Made by a program: the position numbers and the translations under genes. Below are positions 55,004 through 64,000 of a DNA stretch of 64,000 nt, piece after piece. How positions within the stretch are numbered: the stretch's first letter is position 1; every line of letters begins with the position of its first letter. Origin of the DNA: Myxococcus sp. CA023 (GTDB lineage Bacteria; Myxococcota; Myxococcia; Myxococcales; Myxococcaceae). The DNA lies in assembly GCF_010998615.1 (NCBI RefSeq), contig NZ_JAAEAH010000042.1, positions 1 to 64,000 on the forward strand. Direction: 5' to 3'. The notes under the pieces are model-generated. The model saw only the letters and a program-made list of their open reading frames with translations. It ran no database searches and was not told the DNA's origin.

Positions 55004-56863
55004 ATGCGTTTTCCTTCCTGGGCGCGCGCGTTGCGCACGACTTCCTTCTGCCTCGTGGGTGCCTGCTCGCTGTTGACGGCCTGCGATTCCAGCGAAGAAC
55101 CAGGGCCCGGCAACGAGCCCCCGCCCGACACCACCCCTCGTACGCTGACGCTGCTGCAGACGAGCGACCTGCACACGAACATCTTCCCGTGGGACTACTT
55201 CTCCGGGAAGCCCGACGCGAAGCGCGGCGTCGCCAAGGTGGCCACGCTCGTCAAGCAGGAGCGAGAGAAGAACCCGGACTGCACGCTGCTCGTCGACACG
55301 GGCGACACCATCCAGGGCTCGCCGTTGGGCACCTACTATGCCCTGGTGGACAACACGCCCCAGCATCCCATGGCCGCCGCCATGAACGAGATGGGCTATG
55401 CCGCCATGGCCCTGGGCAACCACGAGTTCAACTTCGGCCTGGACGTCCTCAACAAGTTCAAGAACGAGGTCAACTTCCCGCTGCTCGGTGCCAACGTGCG
55501 CAACAGCGCGGACGGCTCCGAGGCTTTCACGCCCTACGTCATCAAGACGGTGTGCGACGTGAAGGTCGGCATCCTCGGCCTGGTGACGCCTGGCGTGACG
55601 ACATGGGAGCGCGCGGAGAACATCGCCGGCCTGCGCTTCGATGACCCGCTGCAGACGGCAAAGGACTACGTGCCGCGAATGAAGGAAGCCGGCGCGGACG
55701 TGGTGGTGGTGGCCATCCACAGCGGTCCCGACCGGCAGCCGACCGGCAGCGCGAGCAACCCCGAGTCCTGGCTGGCCGACTACGCGGATGATTCGAAGTG
55801 GGCGGACCGGGGCAACCTCCCGGGAGAGAACCAGGCCGTCCAGATTGCCCAGCAGGTCCCCGGCGTGGATGTCCTCCTCACGGGCCACACGCACCAGCCC
55901 ATTCCGAAGATGCTGCTGCGGAACGTGGACGGTAGCGAGGTCCTCCTCACGCAGCCCAACCGTTGGGGCAGCCACCTGGCCAACGTCCAGCTCCAGGTCA
56001 CCTGGGATGGCGAGCGATGGGGCGTGAACACCCATGACGCCCAACTCCACGTCGTGGACGACAAGGTGGCGGCGGATGCCGCCGTCACCCAGAGCACCCA
56101 GGTCCACCACGACACGACGGTCGCCTACGTGAACCAGAAGATTGGCACCACCACCGGCGTGTTCCCGGGCGGCTTCGCCGGACGCTACGTGGACGGCCCG
56201 CTGGGGGACCTCATCAACATCGTGCAGGAGCAGGCCGCGCTCGAAGCCGGTTTCGCCGTGGACCTGTCCCTGGGCGCCATCTTCACCAACGATGTCTCGC
56301 TGCCCGAGGGAGACGTCACCCTGCGCGATGCCTACAGCGTCTACATCTACGACAACACGCTGTACGTCATGGAAATCAACGGCTCCATCCTCCGGCGCGC
56401 GGTGGAGATGAACGCCAACTACTTCGCCACGATTGACCCGGGCAACCTGCCCCCGACGCCCGCGGAGGCGAAAGCCACCTCGCCCTCCATCGCGGACTAC
56501 AACTGGGACCTCTACTCGCACATCGAATACGGCTACGACCTGACGAAGCCCGCTGGCTCACGGACCACGCACCTGCGCTTCAAGGGCAATGAAGTCACCG
56601 ACGACCAGGTCTTCATCGTCGCCATCAACAACTACCGCGCGGGCGGTGGTGGCGGGTACAGCATGTTCAAGGAAGGCCGCGTGCTGTGGACGTCCGCGGA
56701 TGGCGTGCGGGACTACATGGCGCGCTACCTGCAGGAGAACCAGGGGCTGTCACCGGACGCGGTGAACACCTGCAACTTCACGCTCGGGCCTGACCTCTAC
56801 ACGCCGTACTACGCGGCCACGTTCGGCCCGGCGAAGTGCCTGACCGTGGAGACCGTGGAGTAG
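55004..56863 (+). CDS. 5'-nucleotidase/2',3'-cyclic phosphodiesterase lipoprotein
   Basis: This 619-residue enzyme has a lipoprotein signal (LVGACSLLTAC). Its calcineurin-like metallophosphatase domain has LLQTSDLHTN, VDTGDTIQG, ALGNHEFNFG, VAIHSGPD and LLTGHTHQPIP, all key metal ligands. The C-terminal 5'-nucleotidase domain includes TLYVMEINGSIL and IVAINNYRAGGGGGY. It probably hydrolyses nucleotides or cyclic nucleotides at the cell surface to scavenge nucleosides and phosphate. No Pho box was recognised upstream. Confidence 0.92.
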   Translation: MRFPSWARALRTTSFCLVGACSLLTACDSSEEPGPGNEPPPDTTPRTLTLLQTSDLHTNIFPWDYFSGKPDAKRGVAKVATLVKQEREKNPDCTLLVDTGDTIQGSPLGTYYALVDNTPQHPMAAAMNEMGYAAMALGNHEFNFGLDVLNKFKNEVNFPLLGANVRNSADGSEAFTPYVIKTVCDVKVGILGLVTPGVTTWERAENIAGLRFDDPLQTAKDYVPRMKEAGADVVVVAIHSGPDRQPTGSASNPESWLADYADDSKWADRGNLPGENQAVQIAQQVPGVDVLLTGHTHQPIPKMLLRNVDGSEVLLTQPNRWGSHLANVQLQVTWDGERWGVNTHDAQLHVVDDKVAADAAVTQSTQVHHDTTVAYVNQKIGTTTGVFPGGFAGRYVDGPLGDLINIVQEQAALEAGFAVDLSLGAIFTNDVSLPEGDVTLRDAYSVYIYDNTLYVMEINGSILRRAVEMNANYFATIDPGNLPPTPAEAKATSPSIADYNWDLYSHIEYGYDLTKPAGSRTTHLRFKGNEVTDDQVFIVAINNYRAGGGGGYSMFKEGRVLWTSADGVRDYMARYLQENQGLSPDAVNTCNFTLGPDLYTPYYAATFGPAKCLTVETVE

Positions 56864-56930
56864 GCACACGCTGATTTCACGCGGGGCCGGGCGCACGCCG
56901 TTCAGGTGCGCCCGGTCTGCGGCGCGAAGC

Positions 56931-58036
56931 TCACTTGCGCCGGGGCGGAACGGGTGGCGCCTGGTCCTGCGTGCCTGAGATGTTCTGAGGGGTGGCAAGC
57001 CGCATGTCTCCCTCGGGCGTGATGACCACATCCGCGCCCAGGCAAGAGACGAAGAGGCGTCCATCGGAAAGCAGCCCTGAGCGTCGCGGTGCACCAGGGA
57101 GTACCCGCCACGGCTCCGCCACGTAGGCCCCGTCGCGGGGGAACAATCCGGTACAGCATCCCGTCGCTGGTGACGATATGGGACAGGCCCGTCACCGCGA
57201 CGATGTGTTCGCCGACCTTGTGGATGCCAGTGGCGTTGGCGTCCAGAATCTTCTTCGCGGCGGCGTCAGTCGGGATGTGCATGAGTTCGCCACCCCACGC
57301 ACCCCGACTTGCACCCACCAGATGCCCATTCGAAACACGCAATCCGAATCGCGGTGTCTGTTTGATGGGAGTGCTGCGCTCTCCATCCACCCCCACCGAG
57401 CGGACCTCGGTCTCGTACGTCAATGGCTCGAATGAAGATTCAGGGAGTTCATCCGGTGCCGCGACCCGTGACGGTTCGAGGGATGCTTGCTGGTCGAAGC
57501 GCATGCGGTCGTCAGCGAAGTACTCGAACGCGAAGTTCGGGTTGCCCGCCGGGTATGTCTCTTTGCCATTGATGACCTTCGTGGCCTTGCGAGCAGCCTC
57601 GCGGACAGGCGGCGCCCAGTGCTTCGTCGCGACGGACTTGAGCGGTGCCAAGGCCCGCGTGGCACGGAGCCTTCCGAGCGATTCGGCCGCGGCAAAGGCC
57701 ATCCTCCAGTCCCTGACATCGCCCAGCATCGTGATGAGCGCGTCGGTCGCGGCTGTGAACTGGATGTAGCCAAGCGTTCGCGCCGCGGCGAAGCGCAACT
57801 GAGGGTCCTCGTTCTTCAGTAACGCGACAACCGCACTGCCCGCCCCATTCCCCCGCTCGCGGAGTCCCGCCAGGTCGCGAAGCAGGTACACCGTGGGCTT
57901 CGTGCGCAGGTGCTCGACGAAGACGGGAATGGCGGCAGCAGGCCCCATGCGCATCAGCGAGCTGCTGGAGCGAGGTGCTGCCGCCAGGCACGGGTGCGCT
58001 GGCCAGAGCGAGCGCGACGATGAGCGCGGCGTTCAT
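56931..58036 (-). pseudogene. Secreted HEAT-repeat protein with two frameshifts
   Basis: The signal peptide frame (MNAALIVALALASAPV, starting at ATG 58036 after GGAGG) leaves the coding frame at about 57950. The body (IPVFVEHLRTKPTVYLLRDL, DALITMLGDVRDWRMAFAAA) is HEAT/PBS-type and continues to about 57140. There an extra C in a CCCCC run shifts it again. The real end (DGAYVAEPWRVL through RRK) is in the first frame's partner at 56931. Two single-base insertions therefore break a gene of about 365 codons. Sequencing error is possible for the homopolymer site, less so for the other. Confidence 0.7.
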
Positions 58037-58042
58037 AGACAT

Positions 58043-58516
58043 GCCTCCACGACGTGAGCGAGGGATGACTCCCCGGCGCCAACATTGTGCCAGGGTTGCC
58101 CTGCATCAATGGATTCCATTCAGTGGCGACAGGCGCTCCCCGCGCATGCCACGCCCTCGTCGACTCGTTGCATGACCAGATAGGCGAAGGTGAACCTGGT
58201 CAGCGATGCGGCGGACATCCACAAGGAACTCCAGCCCATCCTGGTGGAAACACGGCGTGAACATCGCGTGTCGCCGAAGCTGCTGAAGTTGCGCGCAGCC
58301 CGCTCGGGGTAGCGCCCACCTTGATTTCCGGGTGCGCCGTGTGGGGCTTACCGGGGAAGAACGCGCCCACGCAGCGCGGAAGAATCAAGGAAGAGTCGGA
58401 CTCTCAGAATTCTTCCGCACCCTGTGGCAGACACAGCGCCACCGTGGGGGCCGGCTCGGTCTCGCTTGCGGGAAGTGTGGTACGAGAAGCCCGTTCCCGC
58501 GAACCGGAGGATTGCT
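58043..58516. other. Gap between broken HEAT gene and repeat lipoprotein
   Basis: This 474-bp stretch holds no full gene. It contains a 40-codon plus-strand frame (58190-58312) described separately and the ribosome site (GGAGG at 58506-58510) of the following gene. Nothing else was seen. Confidence 0.35.
58190..58312 (+). other. Short coding-like frame, possible gene remnant
   Basis: GTG 58190 begins a 40-codon frame with an amphipathic, charged peptide (VNLVSDAADIHKELQPILVE then KLLKLRAARSG) that looks more protein-like than chance in this DNA. It may be the tail of a lost gene. No family is recognised. Confidence 0.25.
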
Positions 58517-60223
58517 TTGACGTTGTTTCGAGTGTGTCTGACTTCGCTGCTGGTCTTCGTGGCCGCCTGCGGGGGGGATTCGGATCCCGTAGTGACTCCT
58601 GACGCCGGCCAGACGCGACCGGACGCGGGCGGCGAAACGCCGGACGCGGGGGAGGAGACGCCTGACGCCGGTGAGGAAACGCCTGACGCCGGTGAGGAAA
58701 CGCCTGACGCCGGTGAGGAAACGCCGGACGCGGGCGAGGAAATCCCGGACGCCGGCAGCGAGACGCCGGACGCGGGCGAGGAAATCCCGGACGCTGGCAG
58801 CGAGACGCCGGACGCGGGCGAGGAAATCCCGGACGCGGGGAGTGAGACGCCCGACGCCGGTAGTGAGACGCCTGACGCGGGTGTGGAGCCCGGGGTAAGC
58901 GTCATCGACAACTGGGGCTTCGAAGAGTGGCCCGGTGCGCTTCCGGAGATGTGGCTCGGGAGCAAGTCGAACATCACGTCGGACAGCGTGCAGAAGGTGA
59001 CCACGAACGCCTTCGAGGGCGTGAACGCGGTCCGCCTGACCAACACCTCGGGGACGCACCAGCGCTTCACCACCGGAGCGAAGTCGATGCCCGCGGGCCG
59101 TTACGCCTGCACCTTCCAGGCGCGGGGCACCGGCGACGTTCGAAATGCCTTCTTCGACGACGACTACTCCAGCTACTCGTCCTACACGGCTGTCGACAGC
59201 GCGACGTGGAAGCAGGTGGCGTACAACTTCAACCTCGCCAACGACGTCTTCGACACCTTCGAGCTCATCTTCAGCATCCGCAACACCAGCGGCCAGCACC
59301 TGAGCATCGATGACGTGCGCTGCACGCGGGCCGCCGAGCCGTGTGACGACGTCAGCTGCGAGTCCTGGGAGCGCTGCGTGAATGCCACCGCGACCTGCGA
59401 GCCGCTCGCCGGCCGGTGCAACGCTGCCGAGGACTGCAGCGAGTGGCAAGCCTGCGACGAGACGAACACGTGCGTGGTCGCCGCCGACCGCTGCACCCGC
59501 CACGCGGATTGCGCGGGGACGCCGGAGACGCCGGTCTGCGATACGGCCAGCCACCTCTGCGTCCAGGGCGACCCTTGCGCCGGCGTCGTGTGCAACCACC
59601 CGGCGACGAGCTGCAACCCCACGAGCGGCGTGTGCGAGCTGTCCGCGGGAGCCTGCTTCACCACGTACGACTGCGTGGGTGAGCTGCCGGCCTGCGACAC
59701 GGCGACCGGACGCTGCGTGTCCGCCGACCACCCCGCGAACATCATCCTCAATGGTGGATTCGAAAGCTGGAGCACCACCTACATCCCCTACCACGGCAAC
59801 CATCTCATCCCGGACCACTGGTACGGGCTCGACAACGGCGTCGCCGACCCGGGCACGGAGATCAGGCCGTCGCGACTCGTGCGCTACACGGCGGCGGTGC
59901 ATGGCGGTTCGTCGGCGCTGCAGTTCGTGGTCCCCATCCAGGTCGCCGAGCGCTTCACGCTCGAGAAGTTCAACATCCCGAGCGGCAACTACTCCTGCTC
60001 GTACCGGGTGCGGGGCCACGGCACCATCCGGCATCGCAGCTACTCGAGCGCCGGCTGGAGCCCGGCCACCGACTTCCTCACCGTCGACAGCGACGAGTGG
60101 CAGCCGGTGTTCTTCCGCATCACGGGTAACGTGCGCGACTGGCGCCTGTTCTTCTATCCGAGCCGCAGTGAGGCCGACCGCGACCACCTCCAGGTCGACG
60201 ACGTCGTCTGCACGAAGGACTAG
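58517..60223 (+). CDS. Lipoprotein with Pro-Asp-Ala-Gly repeats and two carbohydrate-binding-like domains
   Basis: This 568-residue protein starts at TTG 58517, six nucleotides after a perfect GGAGG; in-frame sequence upstream (to 58424) lacks a signal peptide. The lipobox is FVAACGG. A linker of 14 seven-residue Pro-Asp-Ala-Gly repeats follows. Two jelly-roll-like domains follow (each opening VIDNWGFEEWPG or IILNGGFESWST and ending DDVRC or DDVVC), with a Cys-rich EGF-like/VWC-like stretch between them. It is probably an outer-surface binding protein. Repeat number may vary between strains. Confidence 0.75.
   Translation: MTLFRVCLTSLLVFVAACGGDSDPVVTPDAGQTRPDAGGETPDAGEETPDAGEETPDAGEETPDAGEETPDAGEEIPDAGSETPDAGEEIPDAGSETPDAGEEIPDAGSETPDAGSETPDAGVEPGVSVIDNWGFEEWPGALPEMWLGSKSNITSDSVQKVTTNAFEGVNAVRLTNTSGTHQRFTTGAKSMPAGRYACTFQARGTGDVRNAFFDDDYSSYSSYTAVDSATWKQVAYNFNLANDVFDTFELIFSIRNTSGQHLSIDDVRCTRAAEPCDDVSCESWERCVNATATCEPLAGRCNAAEDCSEWQACDETNTCVVAADRCTRHADCAGTPETPVCDTASHLCVQGDPCAGVVCNHPATSCNPTSGVCELSAGACFTTYDCVGELPACDTATGRCVSADHPANIILNGGFESWSTTYIPYHGNHLIPDHWYGLDNGVADPGTEIRPSRLVRYTAAVHGGSSALQFVVPIQVAERFTLEKFNIPSGNYSCSYRVRGHGTIRHRSYSSAGWSPATDFLTVDSDEWQPVFFRITGNVRDWRLFFYPSRSEADRDHLQVDDVVCTKD
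58598..58891 (+). repeat. Coding minisatellite: 14 units of 21 bp
   Basis: Fourteen tandem 21-bp units encode PDAG plus three residues (mostly GET, EET, EEI or SET). Several are nearly identical at the DNA level, and a 42-bp double unit (EEI/SET) is itself repeated three times, showing recent duplication. Such arrays change length by slippage or recombination without shifting the frame. Confidence 0.85.
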
Positions 60224-60287
60224 CGAGCCGCGGCGAAGAACCGCGGGCATCCATGCCCGCGGTCCTCCTCTCCCCCGCCCGGTGCCC

Positions 60288-61909
60288 TCAGTGGATGGAG
60301 AGCGAGCAAGGCCCGTTCGGACAGACGCGCGGGTGACGATGGCACCCGATTTGCGGGGCACCGCAAGCACCGGCGAACGCGACGCGGGCGGCCGCCACGG
60401 CGGCGCGCGCGACCTCCGCCAGCGCCGGGCTGGGCGTGCCACAAATGGCGGCCACGGCGGCGATGCGTGGCAGGAGCTTGGCGTTCACGTTGTCGACGAT
60501 CATCGCGGGTGCGAACGCCCGTGGATTGATGGGAATCGCGGGTGCAAGCGCGGCGGCCGCCGCGATTGCCACGCGGACGTCAGCGCGGATGGCCGCCATC
60601 GCGGCCACCGCGGTAGCGGCTGCCTCCGCCGGCCCTTGTGAGAAATTGCCACCCGGCTGGCCGATTCGCGCCTGGGACGCGGCGCACACGGCCGCGGTCA
60701 CCGCCGTCTTGATTTCCGCAGCGGTCGGCACGTTGGCCCCGTTGCGCGCGTGGGCCGCGAGAACGACGCGCGTCGCGAAGTCGGTAGGGATGGATGGCGT
60801 CGTGTACCAGCTCGATGGTGTCGGCGTGCGCCGCACAGCCGTGCGCCTGCGCCGCCGCCTCTTTCGCCTGGCTCGGCAGCGTCGGAACGTTCAACGGGTC
60901 GCTCAGCATGTCCGCGATCACGATTTCGACGAAGTTCGTGACCTCCTGGGTGCACTTCGCGGCGGCGTGCATCACGCAATTGACGACCGCGGCGGCCAGG
61001 GCCTGGACATTGGGATGCGACGCAACGGTCGCCGTCGCCACGACGGTCGCCAGGGCCCCAGTGAGCGAGGCATGCGTGGCCGCCAATCCCGCCATGTCGG
61101 CCGCCCGCTGCGCGAGCGTGCGCGCAGGCACCTGGACCACGGGGACAAGCATGGCGTTGGCCACGAGCGGAATCTTGTTCTCGATTGCCGCCTGGTATGC
61201 CGCGCCGTTGATCTCCTCCGGAGTATTGGCGACGTCCGCGTAGCACGGCCCACGGGCCGCGCCCGGCCACAGGATGCCCACGTTGCCCCGCGGCCCCGCG
61301 TACTTCGCGGCGAACTCCGCCCCTCCGGTGTCCATCCGGTGGTCATCGTCCCACTCGCGGCTCTCGTACTCCGTCACGCCGTCGTCGATGTTCGGGTGGC
61401 CGAACGCATTGCCCCAACCGAACGAATAGACAATCAAGTACTCCGCCGCGCGATTGGGACGCGGAACGTACGGGGTGTGGCCCACGGCCGAACCGTGGTG
61501 TCCAGCGACGAGTCCCACGCACAGCTGCCGCCAGGGGGCGATTGTCGCGAGGGTCATCGTTGCGATTGACCACCATCTCCACCCAGTTGCCGGGAAAGAA
61601 GTAGGGCGCGTCGCCGTCCACCGTGGTGATCATGTCCTGCAGCACGTTGGCCGAAACGGTCAGGTCCACGATGCAGAACTTGCTGTCCTGCCCCGCCGTG
61701 TTCCAGCGCGGCATGTCGCGGAGATCGTCATGGAGTTGGCCGAACCACTGCTGGTCGATGCACTCGAAGCTGACGTGGAAGTAGGGAACTCCCTTCGAGT
61801 CCTCTCGCTCGATGTCGCGAATGTACCCGTACAGGTATTCGTCGTAGACAACCAGTGCATCGAGATCCCCGTGGTTGTTCACCTGTAACACGTCCTTGGT
61901 GAAACACAC
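60288..61909 (-). pseudogene. Unknown protein broken by two frameshifts
   Basis: Three minus-strand frames join to one likely protein. The first part (from about 61909) has YFHVSFECIDQQWFGQL and NRNDDPRDN. After a shift at about 61555 the second has GLVAGHHGSAVGHTP, NRAAEYLIVYSFGWG and TPEEINGAAYQAAIENK. After a shift at about 60800 the third gives FATRVVLAAHARN to GPCSLSIH, an Ala-rich helical end. Single-base changes would restore a product of about 540 residues. I do not recognise the family; no signal peptide was seen, so the 5' end may also be altered. Confidence 0.55.
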
Positions 61910-62148
61910 GTGTCACAGCCGCATCGGCGCTGAAGCTGCCACAGTGCATCATTTGTATCGGGGTCAGTGACAACTCAGCCCCGGGTCAGACATTGTCTCT
62001 TGCGTGTCTTTCGGTACCCATCTTCCGCGCGCCCGAATCTCGTGGTCTTGCAAGGGTGCCGTGGCAACAGACGTCTCCCCCCGGAGCGGACGACAGGCGT
62101 TCTCCCGGCGCCACGGCTTGGTTCCCCCACTGAGAAACGGAGTTCGTG

Positions 62149-63420
62149 ATGAAACACCCCCTCTTGAGCATGTTCCGGCTCGCCGGCATCGTCTGCGCCT
62201 CGGGTGCCCCCTCCATCGCCGAGGCACAGGTCCCACCCCCGTCCTGGGTGCGCCAGCTCGGCGCCCACCACGACGAGCAGGCCAGCGCCGTGGCCGTCTC
62301 CGGCACGAGCGTCTACGTGGCAGGCCAGACGACCAGCCAGCTCGGTGCAGACCCGCGAGCCGGCGGCCAGGACGCCTTCATCGCCCGGTACGACACCGCC
62401 GGCAACCTCCAGTGGGTCCGCCAGTTCGGCACCGCGCAGACGGACCGCGCCACCGCCGTGGCCGCCGACGCGGACGGCAACGTGTACGTGGCCGGCACCA
62501 CCTTCGGCAGCCTCGACTTCTACACCAACGCGGGCGGCATGGATTACTTCATCGCCAAGTACGACGCCGCCGGCAACCGCCTGTGGCTGCGCCAGAACGG
62601 CACGCAAATGGACGACTTCGCCACCGGCCTCGCCATCAGCGCGCCCGACAAGCTCTTCTTCACTGGCTACACCGGCGGCAGCTTCGCCAACGGCGGCAAC
62701 CCCAACAACTACGACATCGTCGTCGCCCTCTACGACACGGCGGGCAACCCCTACTGGCTCCAGCAGTACGGCACTTCCGTGAGCGACATGGCGCGCGGCA
62801 TCGCCGTCACGCCCGCCCACGAGGTCTACGTCGTCGGCAACACCTACGGCAGCCTTGACGGCACCACCACCCCGGTGAGCACCGACATCTTCCTGCTCAA
62901 GCTCAACATCCTCGGCGCCCAGCAGTGGGTCCGGCAAATCGACGCGGGCGAGCTCGATGATGCGAAGAGCGTCGCCGTGGGCCCCGACGGCGGCGTCTAC
63001 CTCGCTGGCGAGACGTTCGGCAGCCTCGATGGCAACACCAACAACGGCACCGTCGACGTGCTGCTCGCCCGCTACGACAGCGCTGGCAACCGCCAGTGGA
63101 GCCGCATGCTCGGCGGCGCGCAGACCGACTATGCGTTCGGCGTCTCCGTCACCACGAACAACATCGTGCAGCTCGTCGGCTACACCTCCGACGCGCTCGA
63201 CGGCAACCCGCCTGCTGGCTCCCTCGACGCCTTCCTCACCCGCTACGACGCGTTCGGCACCAAGCTGGGCACCCGCACCCTGGGCACCCCGTTCCAGGAC
63301 ATCGCGCGCGGCGTGGCCGTGGACGCCTCCGGCAACGCCTACGTCACCGGACAGACCTTCGGAAGCATCGGCGGCAATACCAACGTCGGCGGCTACGACG
63401 CCTTCCTCGCTCGCTTCTGA
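62149..63420 (+). CDS. Secreted SBBP-repeat beta-propeller protein
   Basis: This exported protein of about 423 residues has a signal peptide (AGIVCASGAPSIAEAQ). It is followed by about seven SBBP repeats with the pattern AVAVSGTSVYVAGQT, ARYDTAGNLQWVRQFG and DGNVYVAGTTFGSLD. These form a beta-propeller. ATG 62149 sits about 6 nt after GGAG; the adjacent GTG 62146 is an alternative. No enzymatic residues are seen. It resembles the delta-60 protein at the left end in style but not in repeat type. Confidence 0.85.
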   Translation: MKHPLLSMFRLAGIVCASGAPSIAEAQVPPPSWVRQLGAHHDEQASAVAVSGTSVYVAGQTTSQLGADPRAGGQDAFIARYDTAGNLQWVRQFGTAQTDRATAVAADADGNVYVAGTTFGSLDFYTNAGGMDYFIAKYDAAGNRLWLRQNGTQMDDFATGLAISAPDKLFFTGYTGGSFANGGNPNNYDIVVALYDTAGNPYWLQQYGTSVSDMARGIAVTPAHEVYVVGNTYGSLDGTTTPVSTDIFLLKLNILGAQQWVRQIDAGELDDAKSVAVGPDGGVYLAGETFGSLDGNTNNGTVDVLLARYDSAGNRQWSRMLGGAQTDYAFGVSVTTNNIVQLVGYTSDALDGNPPAGSLDAFLTRYDAFGTKLGTRTLGTPFQDIARGVAVDASGNAYVTGQTFGSIGGNTNVGGYDAFLARF

Positions 63421-63875
63421 TTTGACTGAAATGCCATACAGCCCGTTCCGACGCGGTGCTCCGGACGGGCACTGACAGCGCCCTTCGCGGTAGCCTGTCG
63501 CGGAGGGCGCGGCAGCCTCGTGGCATGCGCTGGCGTCTTCTCCTGCGCCTTGCCGCGTTCGCCTCGCTTCACGGCTCGCACACCCTTGGTGATGAGACCC
63601 GAGTGGAGAACCGGTGGGCGAGCAGAGACGCCTCTCGTCCCACGACAGCAGTGCCTGGTTGAATTCCCTCCCACTGCAGGGCCCGTGCCCGTCTCCCCCA
63701 GCATGCCTCCAGCTGCGACGGGAGGGCGTGTGGCAGCGCTGCTGTCGCCATCACCCTCGTCCGCGAGGGAGCACTCCGGTTGCGCCTGGGGCCGCCCAGC
63801 CTCAAAACGTGAGGGGACGGGGCGCAGGGGGGCCCATCGCGAAGAGGAGCGTCGTGGCCTGAGACAGGGGGGAAC
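63421..63875. other. Intergenic region before the right-end gene
   Basis: This 455-bp region has a terminator-like hairpin at 63478-63510 and another bulged hairpin at about 63440-63471. No convincing gene is present; short frames on both strands look like chance. The GGGGG ribosome site of the last gene is at its right end. Confidence 0.35.
63478..63510 (+). terminator. Terminator-like hairpin after SBBP gene
   Basis: A 12-bp stem with one wobble pair (63478-63489 with 63499-63510) and a 9-nt loop lies 57 nt after the SBBP stop. There is no T-run. Confidence 0.5.
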
Positions 63876-64000
63876 ATGCGAGCAAGGCTCAACGCGCGGG
63901 CGGGCACCTGCCTCCTCGCAATGGTGCTGGGAGTGTGGGGCGGAGGGGCGTGGGCCGGAACGCCAGGGGCGCGGACGGTCGTCACACTGGCCTTCGACGA
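63876..64000 (+). CDS. Start of a secreted protein, probably a polysaccharide deacetylase (partial)
   Basis: The ATG at 63876 follows an AGGGGGGA site. The first 26 codons give a Sec signal (GTCLLAMVLGVWGGGAWA), then TPGARTVVTLAFDD at the window edge. TLAFDD matches the TLTFDD opening of NodB-type polysaccharide deacetylases, in which the second Asp binds the metal. Only 41 codons are visible, so the assignment is tentative. Confidence 0.5.
   Translation, partial: MRARLNARAGTCLLAMVLGVWGGGAWAGTPGARTVVTLAFD

Noticed and set aside
58598-58891. A CRISPR-like array, because of the regular direct repeats.
   Set aside because: The units are contiguous 21-bp coding repeats without spacers, in frame inside a lipoprotein gene.

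Overview
The window is high-GC DNA (roughly 70% by eye) with the marks of a myxobacterium, very probably Myxococcus. The marks are a SigC-like sigma factor of 295 codons, several MYXO-CTERM surface proteins, many lipoproteins with Pro-Asp-Ala-Gly linkers, a two-domain geosmin synthase beside two family 2B encapsulin shell genes, a RING protein of the MXAN_6230/SCO0854 type, and a retron whose reverse transcriptase has 427 codons. I see no tRNA, rRNA, CRISPR array, insertion sequence or prophage.

Layout. 0-8.6 kb: sigma factor, winged-helix protein, SDR oxidoreductase, a delta-60 repeat lipoprotein, an ArsR-type regulator, and a minus-strand envelope operon (Cys-rich lipoprotein, MORN lipoprotein, trypsin-like protease). 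8.6-17.5 kb: ileS with an unusual insertion, then a RegB/RegA-like redox two-component pair leading into a c-type cytochrome lipoprotein and membrane proteins. 17.5-31 kb: RING protein, beta-helix protein, spermidine-synthase-like enzyme, gene debris around 22.4-25.4 kb, a giant Kelch/HYR protein and an OmpA-family protein. 31-36.5 kb: the geosmin locus, with a structured leader, geosmin synthase, two tandem encapsulin shell genes and a terminator-like hairpin. 36.5-42.5 kb: two divergent TetR/target pairs with palindromic operator candidates, and small membrane proteins.

42.5-47.5 kb: a compact retron operon. It holds a helical-repeat protein, a protein with a SWIM zinc finger, a structured msr-msd region bounded by a 16-bp inverted repeat, and the reverse transcriptase. 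47.5-54 kb: GFA-fold protein, KamA-type radical SAM enzyme, Mpo1-like protein, FAD monooxygenase and a periplasmic alpha-carbonic anhydrase. 52.7-62 kb is rich in broken genes: a divergent pair with both 5' ends missing, a HEAT protein with two frameshifts, and an unknown protein with two frameshifts. Intact lipoproteins (a 5'-nucleotidase and a protein with 14 Pro-Asp-Ala-Gly repeats) lie among them. The right end has an SBBP beta-propeller protein and the start of a probable secreted polysaccharide deacetylase.

The two modules with the clearest joint biology are the geosmin/encapsulin cluster, a terpene cyclase probably housed in a protein shell, and the retron, probably an anti-phage system built from an RT, an msDNA and two accessory proteins. 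Functions are inferred from motifs seen by eye; no database search was run.
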